This document shows, one piece after another, positions 1 through 11,937 of a stretch of 64,000 nt of DNA (positions within the stretch are counted from its first letter, which is position 1; every line of letters starts with the position of its first letter). The stretch comes from AP-15 sp963755435 (GTDB lineage: Bacteria; Pseudomonadota; Alphaproteobacteria; ATCC43930; CGMCC-115725), in contig CAVWJX010000003.1 of the NCBI GenBank assembly GCA_963755435.1, positions 1,178,001 through 1,242,000 on the forward strand, in the 5' to 3' direction. The notes below the pieces were generated by a model that saw only the letters and a list, made by a program, of their open reading frames with translations, made no database searches and was not told the DNA's origin. Position numbers and translations under genes: made by a program.

Positions 1-328
1 GGCCACCCGGCCCGAGCCGAGCCGGGCGAACGGTCGTTCCAGCAGCTCCCCCACCCTGGGCACCACCAGGCCCACGGCCAGGAGCAGGAGCAGCCCGATG
101 CCCAGGTCACGCAGGACGTCCTGGGGCAGGTGGAGCAGGCGCAGCAGCTCGCCCCCCACCAGGGTGAACAGGCTGAAGCTGACCACCAGCCCGGCGATCA
201 CGGCGTACGGGCGGCGGCTCGCCCCGGCTCGACCCGCCGGCCACCACCGCCGGCAGCACCGGCACGATGCAGGGCGACAGCCCGGTGATGAGGCCGCCCA
301 GGAACCCCACGCCGAGCAGGACCAGCAC
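1..328 (-). CDS. CcdA/DsbD-family transmembrane protein, partial
   Basis: The gene runs off the left edge, so only the N-terminal part is present. It begins at a GTG and quickly reads a hydrophobic helix followed by the motif GLSPCIVPVLP, which is characteristic of the CcdA/DsbD membrane domain, where the Cys next to the proline relays electrons across the membrane to periplasmic or extracytoplasmic thiol proteins and cytochrome c maturation. A second hydrophobic stretch (GLVVSFSLFTLVGG) and a third (GIGLLLLLAVGLVV) follow once a frameshift near position 215 is bridged. It is divergent from the RodZ-like gene that starts at 449. Family assignment is good; the exact role (CcdA against a thiol-disulfide transporter) cannot be settled from a fragment. 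Confidence 0.75.
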
Positions 329-448
329 GGCGCAAGTCTGGCAACCGGCACGGCGCGAGGGGCGTCGCGCGCGCCGGGCGGGCCCGCGGCTCCGTAGCCT
401 GGGGGAAGGGAGGGGTACGCTGGCGCGGGTCAGAGGAGGAAGGGTCAG

Positions 449-1620
449 GTGAACCGGCATCGGGACGTCGGCACCCGCCGGGGCGAGACGCCGGGGATGC
501 CGGCCTCCGTACCCGGAGCTCGGCACGCTCGCTGCGTCGGGCCCGGACCCGCCAGGGCCTCCGGCTGGAGGACGTGAGCGCCCGCACCGGGCTGCCCGCT
601 CGAGCAGCTCCAGGCGATCGAGACCGGGACCGTGGAGCGCATCCCCGACCGGGTCGGCCATCGTCCGCACCCTCCGCCGCTACGCGGACCACCTCGGCCT
701 GCCCGGGGACCGGTTCGTGCTCGCCGCGGTGGACCACTGGCCGACAACCCTCGGCCACCCCACCACCATCGTGGCCGTCCGGCCGGCGGCCGGCCAGGCC
801 GCGGCAGGCGCAGGCGCGGCACCCGCGGCGGCCCCGGCGGCCGCCCCCCGCGCCCCGGCCCCGGGGCGACACCGGGGTGGTCCCCGTCGCCGCCGCCTCC
901 CTCGCCACCAGGGCCCCCCGGCGCACGACGGTGGCCCGGCGCACGACGGCGCGGGTGCCAGCCGGCGTCGCCCCCTCCCCGCCGAGGCCGCCGGCGGGGC
1001 GCCATGCCGGCACCACCCACGGCGCAGGCGCCCACCACGTCGCTGGTGGACACCGGCGTCGTCCCGGCCTTCCAGCCTGCCGACGGCCGCCCGGGGCCGT
1101 CCCGGCGGTCGCGCACGCCCCTCGGCCTCCGGATCGTCGTGGGCGTGGCGGCGGCTGGCGGTGCTGGCCGGGGTGGCGGGGCTCCTGGTGGACCACTACG
1201 AGCCGCGATGGCTCCAGGATCCTCGGCATCACCCACGGCCCCACGCCCCGCGCGCCCGGGACGACCGGCGGCCACCGTCCACCACGGCGCAGGCCGCACC
1301 GCAGGCCGTCGTTCGCCGTGGCGTCCACCAGCCCCCGGCGCCGCCACCCTCGCCGTGCGGCGCCTCGACGTTCACCGTCCAGGTGACCGCGGTGAGCGGC
1401 TCGAGCTGGGTCCAGGCCACCGCCGCCGGCAAGACGGCCCCGACATTCGCCGGCGTCGCTCACGCCCGGGGCGTCCCAGGCCTTCTCGGTCCAGCGCGCC
1501 ATCGTGCTGCAGGTGGGCTCGATGGCCGCCCACCTCGCCGTCTCGGTCGACGGCAAGACGGTGGGCACCTACGTCCCCACGGCGGCGCCGTGCACCGTGA
1601 CCTTCCAGTCCGTCACCTGA
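449..1620 (+). CDS. RodZ-like helix-turn-helix membrane protein
   Basis: The start is a GTG with an AGAGGAGGA ribosome binding site upstream. The N-terminus reads an XRE-type helix-turn-helix (TRQGLRLEDVSARTGLPLEQ, then ERIPD), as in RodZ, the cytoplasmic partner of MreB. A low-complexity Ala/Pro/Arg linker follows, then one transmembrane helix near 1120-1200 and an external C-terminal domain ending VDGKTVGTY with a late VTFQSVT, resembling the DUF4115 beta domain of RodZ. At least three frameshifts interrupt it; those I could resolve (near 528, 597 and 655) are single-base insertions. No MreB gene is in the window, so a role in cell shape is only inferred from the domain order. Other HTH-linked membrane proteins remain possible. 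Confidence 0.7.
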
Positions 1621-1634
1621 CGCCCGGTCCCGGG

Positions 1635-1646
1635 GTCGGGCCCGAC
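1635..1646. terminator. GC-rich palindrome between convergent genes
   Basis: The perfect 12-bp palindrome GTCGGGCCCGAC sits between the stop of the RodZ-like gene and the stop of gyrA, which converge. It has no loop of its own or T-tract, so it could only be the core of a weak bidirectional terminator. Confidence 0.3.
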
Positions 1647-1661
1647 GGACCCGGGCGGCAG

Positions 1662-4187
1662 CTACTCCGAGCCGGAGACCGGCGCCACCGCGGCCACCGC
1701 CTGGCCGTCGTCGAGGTTCATGACCCGGACGCCGGTGGCGTCGCGGCCCTGGGAGGCGATCTCGCGCACCGCCGTGCGGATCACCACGCCCGCCGCTCGA
1801 CACCAGGAGGATCTCGTCGTCCAGGCCGACCATGAAGGCCGCCACCACCCGGCCCCGCTTGGCGGTGAGCCGGATGCCCCGCACGCCCTGGCCGCCGCGG
1901 GCCTGGCGGTTGAACCGCTCGAGCTTGGTCCGCTTGCCGTAGCCGGCGTCGGTGACGATGCAGGATGTCGGCGTCGTCGCGGGCCACGTCGCAGCGAGAC
2001 CACCTCGTCGTCCGTCGCGCAGGCGGATGCCCCGCACCCCGGCGGCGTCGCGGCCCATGGCCCGCACGTCGTTCTCGGAGAAGCGGATGGTCATGCCCTT
2101 GCGGGTCACCACGAACAGGTCGTCGTCGCCGCGCGGTGGCCACGACCCGCACCAGCTCGTCGCCCTCGCGCAGGTTGATGGCGATGAAGCCCTCCCGGCG
2201 CGACTTGTCGTACTCGCTGAAGGCCGTCTTCTTCACCTGGCCCTGGGCGGTGGCGAACACCAGGTAGTGGTCGGCCGGGAAGTCCCGGGTCTGCGACGAT
2301 GGCCTGGATCGTCTCGCCCGGGTGCCGAGCGGCAGCAGGTTCACCAGCGGCCGTCCCCCGGGCCGTGCGCTCCTTCATCGGGATCTCGTGGCCCCGCAGC
2401 CGGTAGACCCGGCCCCGGTTGGAGAAGAGCAGCAGGTAGGCGTGGGCCGTGGTGTGGACGACGTGGGTGACGAGGTCCTCCTCCTTCAGCCGGGCGCCCT
2501 GGACGCCCCGGCCGCCCCGGCCCTGGGTGCGGAAGGCGTCGGCCGGCACCGACTTGACGTAGCCGGCCGCGGTCATGGTGACCACGATCTCCTCGTCGTC
2601 GATCGAGGTCCTCGACGCCCAGCTCGCCCGGGTCGTGGGTGATCACGCTGCGCCGGTCGTTGGCGTACTTGTCCCGGATCTCGGTCATCTCGGTGGCGAT
2701 GACCGCCGCGCAGCTTGGCCGGGTCGGCCAGGATCGCCTCCAGCTCGGCGATCGTCTCGCGCAGCTTGGCCATCTCCTCCTCGAGCTCGGTGCGGCCGAG
2801 CCGGGTCAGCCGGCCGAGCGTCATGTCGAGGATGTGGTTGGCCTGCTCCTCGCTGAACGCGAAGGGCTCGGCCATGCAGCGCCGCCGCGGGCGGCCGGGC
2901 GGTCGTCGGAGCCCCGGATGGTGGCGATGACCGCGTCGAGCATGTCGATGGCCCTGAGCAGGCCCTCGACGATGTGGGCCCGGGCCCGGGCCTTGCGCAG
3001 CCGGTACTCGCGACCGCCGGGTGACCACCTCGACCTGGTGGGCGACGTAGTGCGTGAGGGCCTGGGCCAGGTTGAGGGTCCGGGGCACCCCGTCGACCAG
3101 GGCCAGCATGTTGACCCCGAAGCTGGTCTGCAGCGGCGTGTGCTTGTAGAGGTTGTTCAGCACCACGTTGGCGTTGGCGTCGCGCTTCAGCTGGATGACC
3201 AGGCGGGTCTGCTGGCCGGCCGAGTCGTTCGGCACCTCGGCGATGCCGTCGAGCTCGCCGGTCTTCACCAGGTCGTCGATCTTCTGCTCGATCGACCTCG
3301 ACCGAGGTCTGGTAGGGGAGCTCGGTCACCACGATGCGGGTGCGCGTCGCGGCCCTCCTCGATCTCGGCGACGGCCCGCATCTTGATCGAGCCCCGGCCG
3401 GTCCGGTAGGCGTCGAGGATGCCCTGGCGGCCCGAGGATCTGGGCGCCGGTCGGGAAGTCCGGCCCCTTGACGAAGTGCATCAGGTCGTCGGGGGTGGCC
3501 TCGGGGTGCTCGAGCAGGTGGAGGGTGGCGTCGATGACCTCGCCCAGGTTGTGGGGCGGGATGTTGGTGGCCATGCCGACGGCGATGCCCTGCGAGCCGT
3601 TGACCAGCAGGTTCGGGAAGCGGGCGGGCAGGACGACCGGCTCCTCGGCGCGTCGTCGAGTAGTTCGGCGACGAAGTCGACCGTCTCCTCGTCGATGCCG
3701 CCATCAGCTCCAGGGCCAGCGGCTGCGAGGCGGCACTCGGTGTAGCGCATGGCCGCCGGGCCCTCGTCGGGGCCGGTGCCGCCGAAGTTGCCGTGCCCGT
3801 CGATCAGCGGATGGCGCATGCGAGAAGTCCTGGACCATGCGGACCAGGGCGTCGTAGATGGCCGAGTCGCCGTGGGGGTGGTACGTCCCCATGACGTCGC
3901 CCACGACCTTGGCGCACTTCACGTGCGGGCCGGTCGGGCCGCAGGTTCTGGTCGAACATCGAGTAGAGGATCCGGCGGTGCACCGGCTTCAGCCCGTCGC
4001 GCACGTCGGGCAGGGCCCGCGACACGATGACCGACATGGAGTACTCGAGGAACGAGCGCTCCATCTCCTCTTGGATCTCGATCGGCTCGATGAAGCCGAG
4101 CGACGGCGCCGTCGCCGTCCGGGCGCCGTTGCCGTCGGCGCCGTTGCTCGCCGCGTCCGGTGGCGCGTGGTGTCGTCGTCGTGCCAT
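1662..4187 (-). CDS. gyrA: DNA gyrase subunit A
   Basis: GyrA cuts and rejoins DNA through an active-site tyrosine while GyrB supplies ATP, introducing negative supercoils ahead of the fork. After an Ala/Asn-rich N-terminus the protein reads EIQEEMERSFLEYSMSVIVS and RALPDVRDGLKPVHRRILYSM, the standard GyrA opening, then KVVGDVMGTYHPHGDSAIYD of the quinolone-resistance region. The C-terminal beta-pinwheel is recognisable as MTAAGYVKSVP, GRGGRGVQGA and GQGVRGI. The span of about 840 codons matches the family. Many one-base indels break the reading frame, for example near 2606, where ATCGACGACGAG is preceded by one extra base. It starts 15 bp after the gyrB stop and is probably co-transcribed with gyrB. 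Confidence 0.97.
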
Positions 4188-4202
4188 GTCGGCTCGTCGC
4201 CC

Positions 4203-6130
<1,928 letters not shown>

Positions 6131-6255
6131 CGGCCAATGTGTCGCTCTCCAGCGTTCAGCCCCACGGGCGCGCCCTTTCGCATCGGTCTGTTCGCTGTGC
6201 GCTCCGGGTCCCCGACGAGGCTCGGGCGGTCTCGCCCGGTGCGCGACGCTCCATT

Positions 6256-6648
6256 CTACCCGACGCGGACCCCCGACCGGACGCCTTCGACCGGCGGCCC
6301 GCCCGGGACGGCTCGGACGGTCACCTCGAGGCGCGTCCGGCGCCGTCGCCGGCGACCTCCCCGACGCCGCCGAGCAGCTCGGCCGCCGAGCGAGCCGCAC
6401 CTGGGTGGCCCAGGCCGGCTGGTCGACCGCCACCACCAGCACGTCCCCGGCCAGCCGCACGGGCCGGGCGTGCCGGGCCAGCGCCGGGCCCGACGATCTC
6501 CTCCCAGCGGGTGAACACCGCGCCAGCGCCGACGGCCGGCGCCCGCGCCGCCTGGCCGGCCGGTCCGGGCGTCGGCTCGGCGACCGAGCCGGGCCACCGC
6601 GTCGTCCAGGCCCTCGGCCAGCGGCCGCGGCCCGCGGTCCGGGCCCAT
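6256..6648 (-). CDS. DciA-like DUF721 protein
   Basis: It reads FTRWEEIVGPALARHARPV followed by RLAGDVLVVAVDQPAWATQV, the DUF721 signature. The family is DciA, an ancestral loader or operator of the replicative helicase DnaB, and in actinobacteria the gene lies between recF and gyrB, exactly as here. The start is an ATG in MGPDRGPRP. One frameshift interrupts the middle. Its presence fits a DnaB-type helicase without DnaC, since no DnaC is visible in the window. Confidence 0.8.
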   Translation of the reverse strand: MGPDRGPRPLAEGLDDAVARLGRRADARTGRPGGAGAGRRRWRGVHPLGGDRRARRWPGTPGPCGWPGTCWWWRSTSRPGPPRCGSLGGRAARRRRGGRRRRRRTRLEVTVRAVPGGPPVEGVRSGVRVG

Positions 6649-7823
6649 GCGGCCGCCGGCGGCGTCGGCGCGTCCGCCGGCAGCGCCTCGCCGGCCGGCG
6701 GCCGGCGCCCAGCGTCGCGCACGTCGACCACGCGCGGCCACCTCCACCCCCGCCGGCAGGCGGCACGGCCGTGGTCAGCAGGGCCTGGCCCGGCGGGCAG
6801 CTCGCTCGACCAGGGCCCGGCTGCGGCGGGGTCGAGCTCGGAGAACACGTCGTCGAGCAGCAGGATCGGCGGGCGTCCCGAGCGCGCTCGGTCACCAGGC
6901 GGTGCACCGCCAGGCGCAGGGCCAGGGCCAGGCAGCGCTGCTCGCCCTGGGAGGCCTGGAGCCGGGCGTCGCGGCCGGCGATGGCGCAGCTCCAGGTCGT
7001 CGCGGTGCGGGCCCGACGGTGGTCACGCCCCGCCGCAGGTCGTCGGGCGCGGGCCGCGCCGAGCGCCTCGGCGCAGCGGTCCCTCCCAGCGAGCGCCGGT
7101 AGGCCAGCGTCGACCTCGGGCTCGGACGGCCGCCGGGCCGACCCGGTCGGGCAGCGGCCCGCGTAGGCCGGCTGGCGACCGGCGGTCCAGCGGTCCGCGA
7201 GCCAGCGCCGTCCCGGCGCCGCCGACCAGCGCGTCGCCGGCCGCCGCCAGGCGCTCGTCCCAGACGTCGAGGGTCGCGCGACCTCGGGACCGAGCCGGCC
7301 CGCCGGCCTGGCGGAGCAGGGCGGCGCGCTGGCGCAGGACCCGCTCGACCTCGTCGACCGGCGCGCCGGCCGCGGGGTCGAGCAGGCCGCAGCGCGTCGT
7401 CGAGCAGGTCCCGGCGCCGGGCCGGGCCGCCCTTGGACGAGGGCCAGGTCCTCGGGGGTGAAGACCGTCACCGGCACCGCCTCGGCCAGGTCGCGCCGCG
7501 GCGCGGACCGGCTGGCGGTTCACCTGGGCCCGCGAGCGGCCCGGCGCCGGCGCAGCTCGGCCTCGACCAGGACGCGGCGGCCGTCGCCGGCGCGAGCTCG
7601 GCCCGGACCACGCGCCGGTCGGCACCCGTCGCGGACCATGGCCTCGCGTGGGCGCCCCGCGGAACGACCGCTGGGTCCCGAGGTAGGCCACGGCCTCGAG
7701 CACCGTGGTCTTCCCGGTGCCGTTGGGCCCGGTGAGGACCGTGGTCCCCTCGGGGTCGGGCTCGAGCACGGCACGACGCGAACAACCGGAAGTCCACGCA
7801 GCTCGAGCACGGACGAGGCTCAT
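6649..7823 (-). CDS. recF: DNA replication and repair protein RecF
   Basis: RecF is an SMC-like ATPase that helps load RecA at gaps. The N-terminus reads MSLVR and then the Walker A region TVLTGPNGTGKTTVLEAVAY and LGTQRSFRG. The C-terminal signature and Walker B region reads LQASQGEQRCLALALRLAVH and LLDDVFSELDP. The ATG at 7823 lies 45 bp downstream of the dnaN stop. The gene is broken by many one-base indels, so the stop is not resolved; it must fall around the start of the DciA-like gene, and I placed it just before that ATG. The total span of about 390 codons is normal for RecF. Confidence 0.92.
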
Positions 7824-7867
7824 CCCCGGCGGCTCCTCAGCCCGACGGCCCGGGCCGCGGCCGGCGC

Positions 7868-8994
7868 TCAGGAGACCCGGACCGGCATCAGCAGGTACCG
7901 GAAGTCGTCGTGCTCGGCCGCCCGGACGGTCGCCGGCGGGACGGGTCGGCGGTCTCGATGAGACCTCGTCGCCCAGCGACGGCCTCGACCCCGTCGATCA
8001 GGTACGACGGGTTGAAGGCGATGACCAGGTCCTCGCCGGTGAAGTCGCCGTCGACGGTCTCGCTGGCGTCGCCGACCTCCTGGGAGACCACCGTCAGGTC
8101 CACGCCGCCCGGCGCGCATCGACAGCCGGACCGGCGTGGTGTTGTCCCGCACCAGCAGCCGGACCCGGCGCAGGGCGCCGAGCAGCGACTCCTTGCCCAG
8201 GTGGAGCCGGTTCGGGTAGTGGTCGGGGATCAGCTGGCGGTAGTCGGGGTAGGTGCCCTCGAGCAGCCGGGTGCTGATCCGCACCGGGCCGTGGGCGAAG
8301 GTGATCTCGTGGGCGCCGGTCGCCATGGCCACCGACCGCCGGCCGTCGTCCTCCACCGGCGCCCGGCGCCGCCGAGCAGCCGCTGGAGCTCGGCCAGGGC
8401 CCGGGCCGGCACCAGGATGTCCTCGTCCTCGGGCAGCCCGCCGTGCCCCGGGCAGGTCCCGCAGGGCCAGGCGGTAGGAGTCGGTGGCCACCAGCCGGAT
8501 GCCGCCGTCCTCGGTGGTCAGCAGCACCCCGGTGAGCAGGGCCGGGCGTCGTCGGTCGAGGCCGCCCGGACCACCTGGCGCAGGCCCTCGGCCAGCGTCG
8601 GCCCCGGGCAGGGTGACGGTGGTCCCGCTCGGCGGGCCGGCACGCTCGGGAACTCCACCACCGGGAAGGCCCGGAGACCGAAGCGCGACCGCGCGGCGGA
8701 GATCTCGACCTTCTCCTCGCCGGCCTCCACGGTCACCGCGCCGGGCTCGAGCGACCGGACGATGTCGGCGGCGAGCCGGGCCGGGACCACGCAGAGCCGT
8801 CGTCGAGCCCGATGACCTCCTGGTCCACCCGGATCGTGAGGTCGAGGTCGGTCCCGGTGGCCGTCAGCTGGTTCCCCTCGCAGCGCAGCAGCAGCCCGGA
8901 GAGCACCGCGGACGGACGCGCCGCGCCCACCGACGGCCCGCCCGGCCGTGGTCAGCGCGTCCACCAGGGCGTCGCGCTCGGACCGGAACTTCAC
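7868..8994 (-). CDS. dnaN: DNA polymerase III beta sliding clamp
   Basis: DnaN forms the ring clamp that tethers the replicase. The GTG start gives KFRSERDALVDALTTAGRAV and has an AAAGGAC ribosome binding site 13 bp upstream. Three clamp domains follow, with recognisable stretches such as NQLTATGTDLDLTIRV, VEAGEEKVEISAARSRFGLR, LARLLLTTEDGGIRLVATDS and the universal C-terminus YLLMPVRVS. The length of about 375 codons is standard. Several one-base insertions shift the frame, near 8110, 8360 and 8600. Confidence 0.96.
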
Positions 8995-9273
8995 CGGGCA
9001 CTGTCCTTTCGCTCGACGACAGGGCCGACGATGGCTCATGGAGAGAGGTAATTCATTTCTGTAGCGGTAGTAGGGCTGGGGATTGTGGACGGACACGGCG
9101 ATCGTCCCTGGTGGGAGGCGATCGGTCGTCCACCGGCCGTCGGCCGGCCGGTGGACGGACTCGGGCCGCCGGACCGCCGGGTGCCGACGCGTGCTGTGGA
9201 CGACGGGCGGCATGCGGTCCCCAGCGATGGCCCGCGTTGTCCACAGCCCGGGCCGGTGCCGGTCCGCACGTGC
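8995..9273. other. Probable oriC: dnaA-dnaN intergenic region
   Basis: This gap between dnaA and dnaN, the usual actinobacterial oriC position, holds a perfect DnaA box TTGTCCACA at 9237-9245 and two inverted boxes with one or two mismatches at 9084-9092 and 9195-9203. An AT-richer stretch, unusual for this genome, lies at about 9046-9080 and could be the unwinding element. The box count I see is modest compared with Streptomyces, so the second cluster upstream of dnaA may also be part of the origin. Confidence 0.65.
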
Positions 9274-10697
9274 TCACGCGCCGTTCCGGATCTGGTGGCG
9301 TGAGCTCGGTGACCTGCTCGTAGATCTGGCGGCGCTCCTTCATCTGGGTGGTGATCTTGTCGACCGCGTGGATGACCGTGGTGTGGTCCCGGCCGCCGAA
9401 GACCCGGGCGATGGCCGGGTAGCTGTAGTCGGTGAGGTTGCGGACGAGGTACATGGCGACCTGGCGGGCCGTGACCAGGGGCCGGGTCCGGCTGGGGCCG
9501 CAGATGGCGTCGAGCGTGAAGCCGTAGCTGGCGGCGGTGGCGTCGAGGATCATCTGGGGGGTGATCCGGCGGGGCTCGCCGGCCGACGACGATGTCGGAG
9601 AGGACCCGCTCGGCCAGGTCGAGGGAGATCGGCTCCTGGTTGAGGCTGGCGAAGGCGGTGACCCGGATGAGGGCGCCCTCGAGCTCACGGATGTTGTCCT
9701 TCACGTGGGTGGCGATGAACTCGAGGACGTCGTCGGGGATGTCGTCGTGGTCGGCCTCGGCCTTGGAGCGCAGGATGGCGAGGCGGGTCTCGAGGTCGGG
9801 CGGGTCGATCTCGGTGATCAGGCCGGACAGGAACCGGCTGCGCAGCCGGTCCTCGAGGGTCTCGATCGACTTGGGCGGCCGGTCCGAGGTGAGGACGATC
9901 TGCTTGCCGGCGCCGTGCAGGTCGTTGTAGGTGTGGAAGAACTCCTCTTGGAGTCCCTCCTTGTTCTCCATGAACTGGACGTCGTCGATGAGCAGGACGT
10001 CGCAGTCGCGGTAGCGGCGCTTGAAGGCGATGCGTGGTCGACATGCGGAGGGAGTCGACGAAGTCGTTCATGAACGTCTCGGTGGTGACGTAGAGGACCT
10101 TGCGGAGCGGGAAGTTCTCCTGGACGTAGTTGCCGATGGCGTGGAGCAGGTGGGTCTTGCCCAGCCCCGAGTCCCCGTAGATGAACAGGGGGTTGTAGGA
10201 GCGGCCCGGGCGTCTCGGCCACCGCCTGGGCGGCGGCGTGGGCCAGGCGGTTGGACGAGGCGGCGACGAAGGTGTCGAAGGTGAAGCGGGGGTCGAGCGA
10301 GACCGTGGCCGCGTCTCGCGGCCGGCGCTGCCCGTCGCGGCTCGGTGGCGTGCCGGGCCGGCCGGTGGCGCGGTCGGTGGCGCCGTGGCCCGGCGTCGGC
10401 CGGGACGTCGGCCGGACCGGCGGGCTCTCGGCCGGCGCCGGACGGTCGCGTCGACGACCTGGAGGCGGACCTCGACCGGCTCGCCGGCCATGGCGGCCAG
10501 GGTGTCCTCGATCAGGGGCAGGAACCGGCTCTCCACCCGCTCGCGGACGACGGCGTTGGGCACGCCGAGGACCAGCGACGCCGCCGTCGAAGGAGACCGG
10601 CTCGGATCCCCGACAGCCACATCTGCCACGTGGTGTCCGAGACCTGTTCACGCAACGACGCTGTGCAGCGCGTCCACAGCCCGCTGGTTTCGTCCAC
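9274..10697 (-). CDS. dnaA: Chromosomal replication initiator DnaA
   Basis: DnaA binds DnaA boxes and melts oriC. Domain I reads LREQVSDTTWQMWLSGIRAV. The AAA+ core has GDSGLGKTHLLHAIGNYVQE (Walker A) and DCDVLLIDDVQFMENKEGLQ (Walker B), and domain IV has the box-binding motif GGRDHTTVIHAVDKI. The GTG at 10697 is chosen because GGAGGAGCAG lies directly upstream and the reading frame enters VDETSGLWTRC. The linker after domain I is Arg/Pro-rich and its frame is broken. The C-terminus IYEQVTELT is followed by a frameshift; I placed the stop at the TGA that gives QIRNGA. Confidence 0.97.
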
Positions 10698-11034
10698 CTG
10701 CTCCTCCGCGTACCTGGGCGACCGCTCGTCCACAGCGTGGTCCACAGGTGTGGAACACGCGCGACGCCCGTGGTCGATCGAACGGTACACCGTGCCGGGC
10801 CGCTCGACTAGTGGCGAGGCCAGATGCCGCGCCGAGCCTCGGCGGCGCCACGGTGCCGGACCGCCGACTAGTGCGGCCGGCGGATCTCGCCTAGCATCGG
10901 GGTCGCCGTCGCTGCCGGCGCCCCTCCGGTGCCAGGTCGGCACCATGCCCGGTGGCGGCGACTGCCCCCGCGCCGGCCCGGAGTGGTCGGAGCCGTGCGC
11001 CGGAGCAGGTCACAGCGGTGAAAGGCTGACCGAC
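10698..11034. promoter_or_regulatory. dnaA-rpmH divergent region with DnaA boxes
   Basis: The 337-bp gap separates divergent dnaA and rpmH. Three DnaA-like boxes lie close together at 10726-10734 (TCGTCCACA), 10738-10746 (TGGTCCACA) and inverted at 10749-10757 (TGTGGAACA); another, GCGTCCACA at 10670-10678, lies inside the start of dnaA. Such boxes suggest DnaA autoregulation or a second part of the origin. The 9-mer CGACTAGTG occurs at 10805 and again exactly 60 bp later at 10865. A TAGCAT -10-like box at 10892 could serve rpmH. No gene is seen here. Confidence 0.5.
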
Positions 11035-11169
11035 GTGAAGCGAACCTACCAACCCAATACGCGCAAGCGAGCCAAGACGCACGGGTTCCGCCGGCGCATG
11101 TCGACGCGTGCCGGCCGGGCGATCCTGCGGGCGAGGCGGCTCAAGGGGCGTCATCGGCTCACGGTCTGA
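11035..11169 (+). CDS. rpmH: 50S ribosomal protein L34
   Basis: A complete 44-residue protein, VKRTYQPNTRKRAKTHGF followed by RRRMSTRAGRAILRARR, typical of L34 in the large ribosomal subunit. The frame is intact. The start is the GTG that gives the invariant KRTYQPN opening. It leads the plus-strand cluster rnpA, yidD, yidC, jag and rsmG. Confidence 0.98.
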   Translation: MKRTYQPNTRKRAKTHGFRRRMSTRAGRAILRARRLKGRHRLTV

Positions 11170-11210
11170 GCGGGCCCGGCGATCCCTTGACCAGCCGGCA
11201 GGCGCAGGCC

Positions 11211-11658
11211 GTGACCGCCATCCGTGACCGGTGCACCTTCCGGGCGCTGCGCCGGCCGGCGGGCCGTGCTCCGCGGGCCGGTGGCCGCGGCCTACGTGCC
11301 GCCTGCGCGCCCTCCGCCCGGGCGTGCCTGTGCGGCCGGCGAGCCGGTGCCGGGGCCCGACGGTGCGGCGTACGCCGATCGGTCGCGTCGGAAGGCCTGC
11401 GGCGAACGCGGTGGCGCGCAACCGGCTCCGCCGGCGGTTCCGGGCCGCCGTCCGGCGAGGTCGGAAGCTCGGCTGCCGCCGGGATCGCTACCTGCTCGCG
11501 GGGATGCGCCGCGGCCGCTGCGCCGATCCGCTCGCTCGTGAGGTCGGTCCGCGACGCCGATGGCCGGTGCCGCGGCGAGCGTGCCGGCGGCCCGGCGCGG
11601 GCGCCGCTCGCCGCGGGGGTCCGGCATGCCGGTGACCGCCCGGGGCCGGAGGCCGTGA
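11211..11658 (+). CDS. rnpA: Ribonuclease P protein component
   Basis: RnpA assists the RNase P RNA in cutting tRNA 5' leaders. The N-terminus reads RDRCTFRALRR and the hallmark RNR motif is visible as VARNRLRRRFRAAVRE once frames are joined. The position between rpmH and yidD is universal. At least three one-base insertions break it. The stop is placed at a TGA that overlaps the proposed GTG start of yidD (GTGA); the resulting 149 codons are slightly longer than the usual 110-130. Confidence 0.88.
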
Positions 11659-11937
11659 CCGCGGCCACGGGAGCCCGCCGGCTCGGGACGGCGGGGCCCG
11701 GCCGGGCCGGCCTGCTGGCGGTGATCCGCGCCTACCAGGCGCTCGGAGCGGGCACCCGTCGCCGTGCCGCTTCTACCCGAGCTGCTCGACGTACGCCGCC
11801 GAGGCGGTGGCCGAGCACGGGGCGTGGCGTGGCGGCCTGCTGGCGGCCCGCCGGGTGGCCCGCTGCCGCCCGCTCGGGCGGCCACGGCGTCGACCTGGTC
11901 CCGCCCGTGCCGCCCCGCGGGCCGGGGGTGAGGGACG
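11655..11937 (+). CDS. yidD: Membrane protein insertion efficiency factor YidD
   Basis: The protein reads LLAVIRAYQ, then RFYPSCSTYAAEAVAEHGAW and RGGLLAARRVARCRPLG, ending GVDLVPPVPP, the short cysteine-containing YidD/Haemolytic family. YidD is a peripheral membrane protein that assists the YidC insertase. The proposed GTG overlaps the rnpA stop and the gene ends at the yidC start. Two insertions break the frame near 11760 and 11875. Confidence 0.85.

Noticed and set aside
198..2112. Very long open frames on both strands, opposite or out of phase with rodZ and gyrA (for example 456 codons at 198-1568)
   Set aside because: They are Arg/Pro/Ala-rich phase shadows caused by high GC with few stop codons, and no family motif appears in them.
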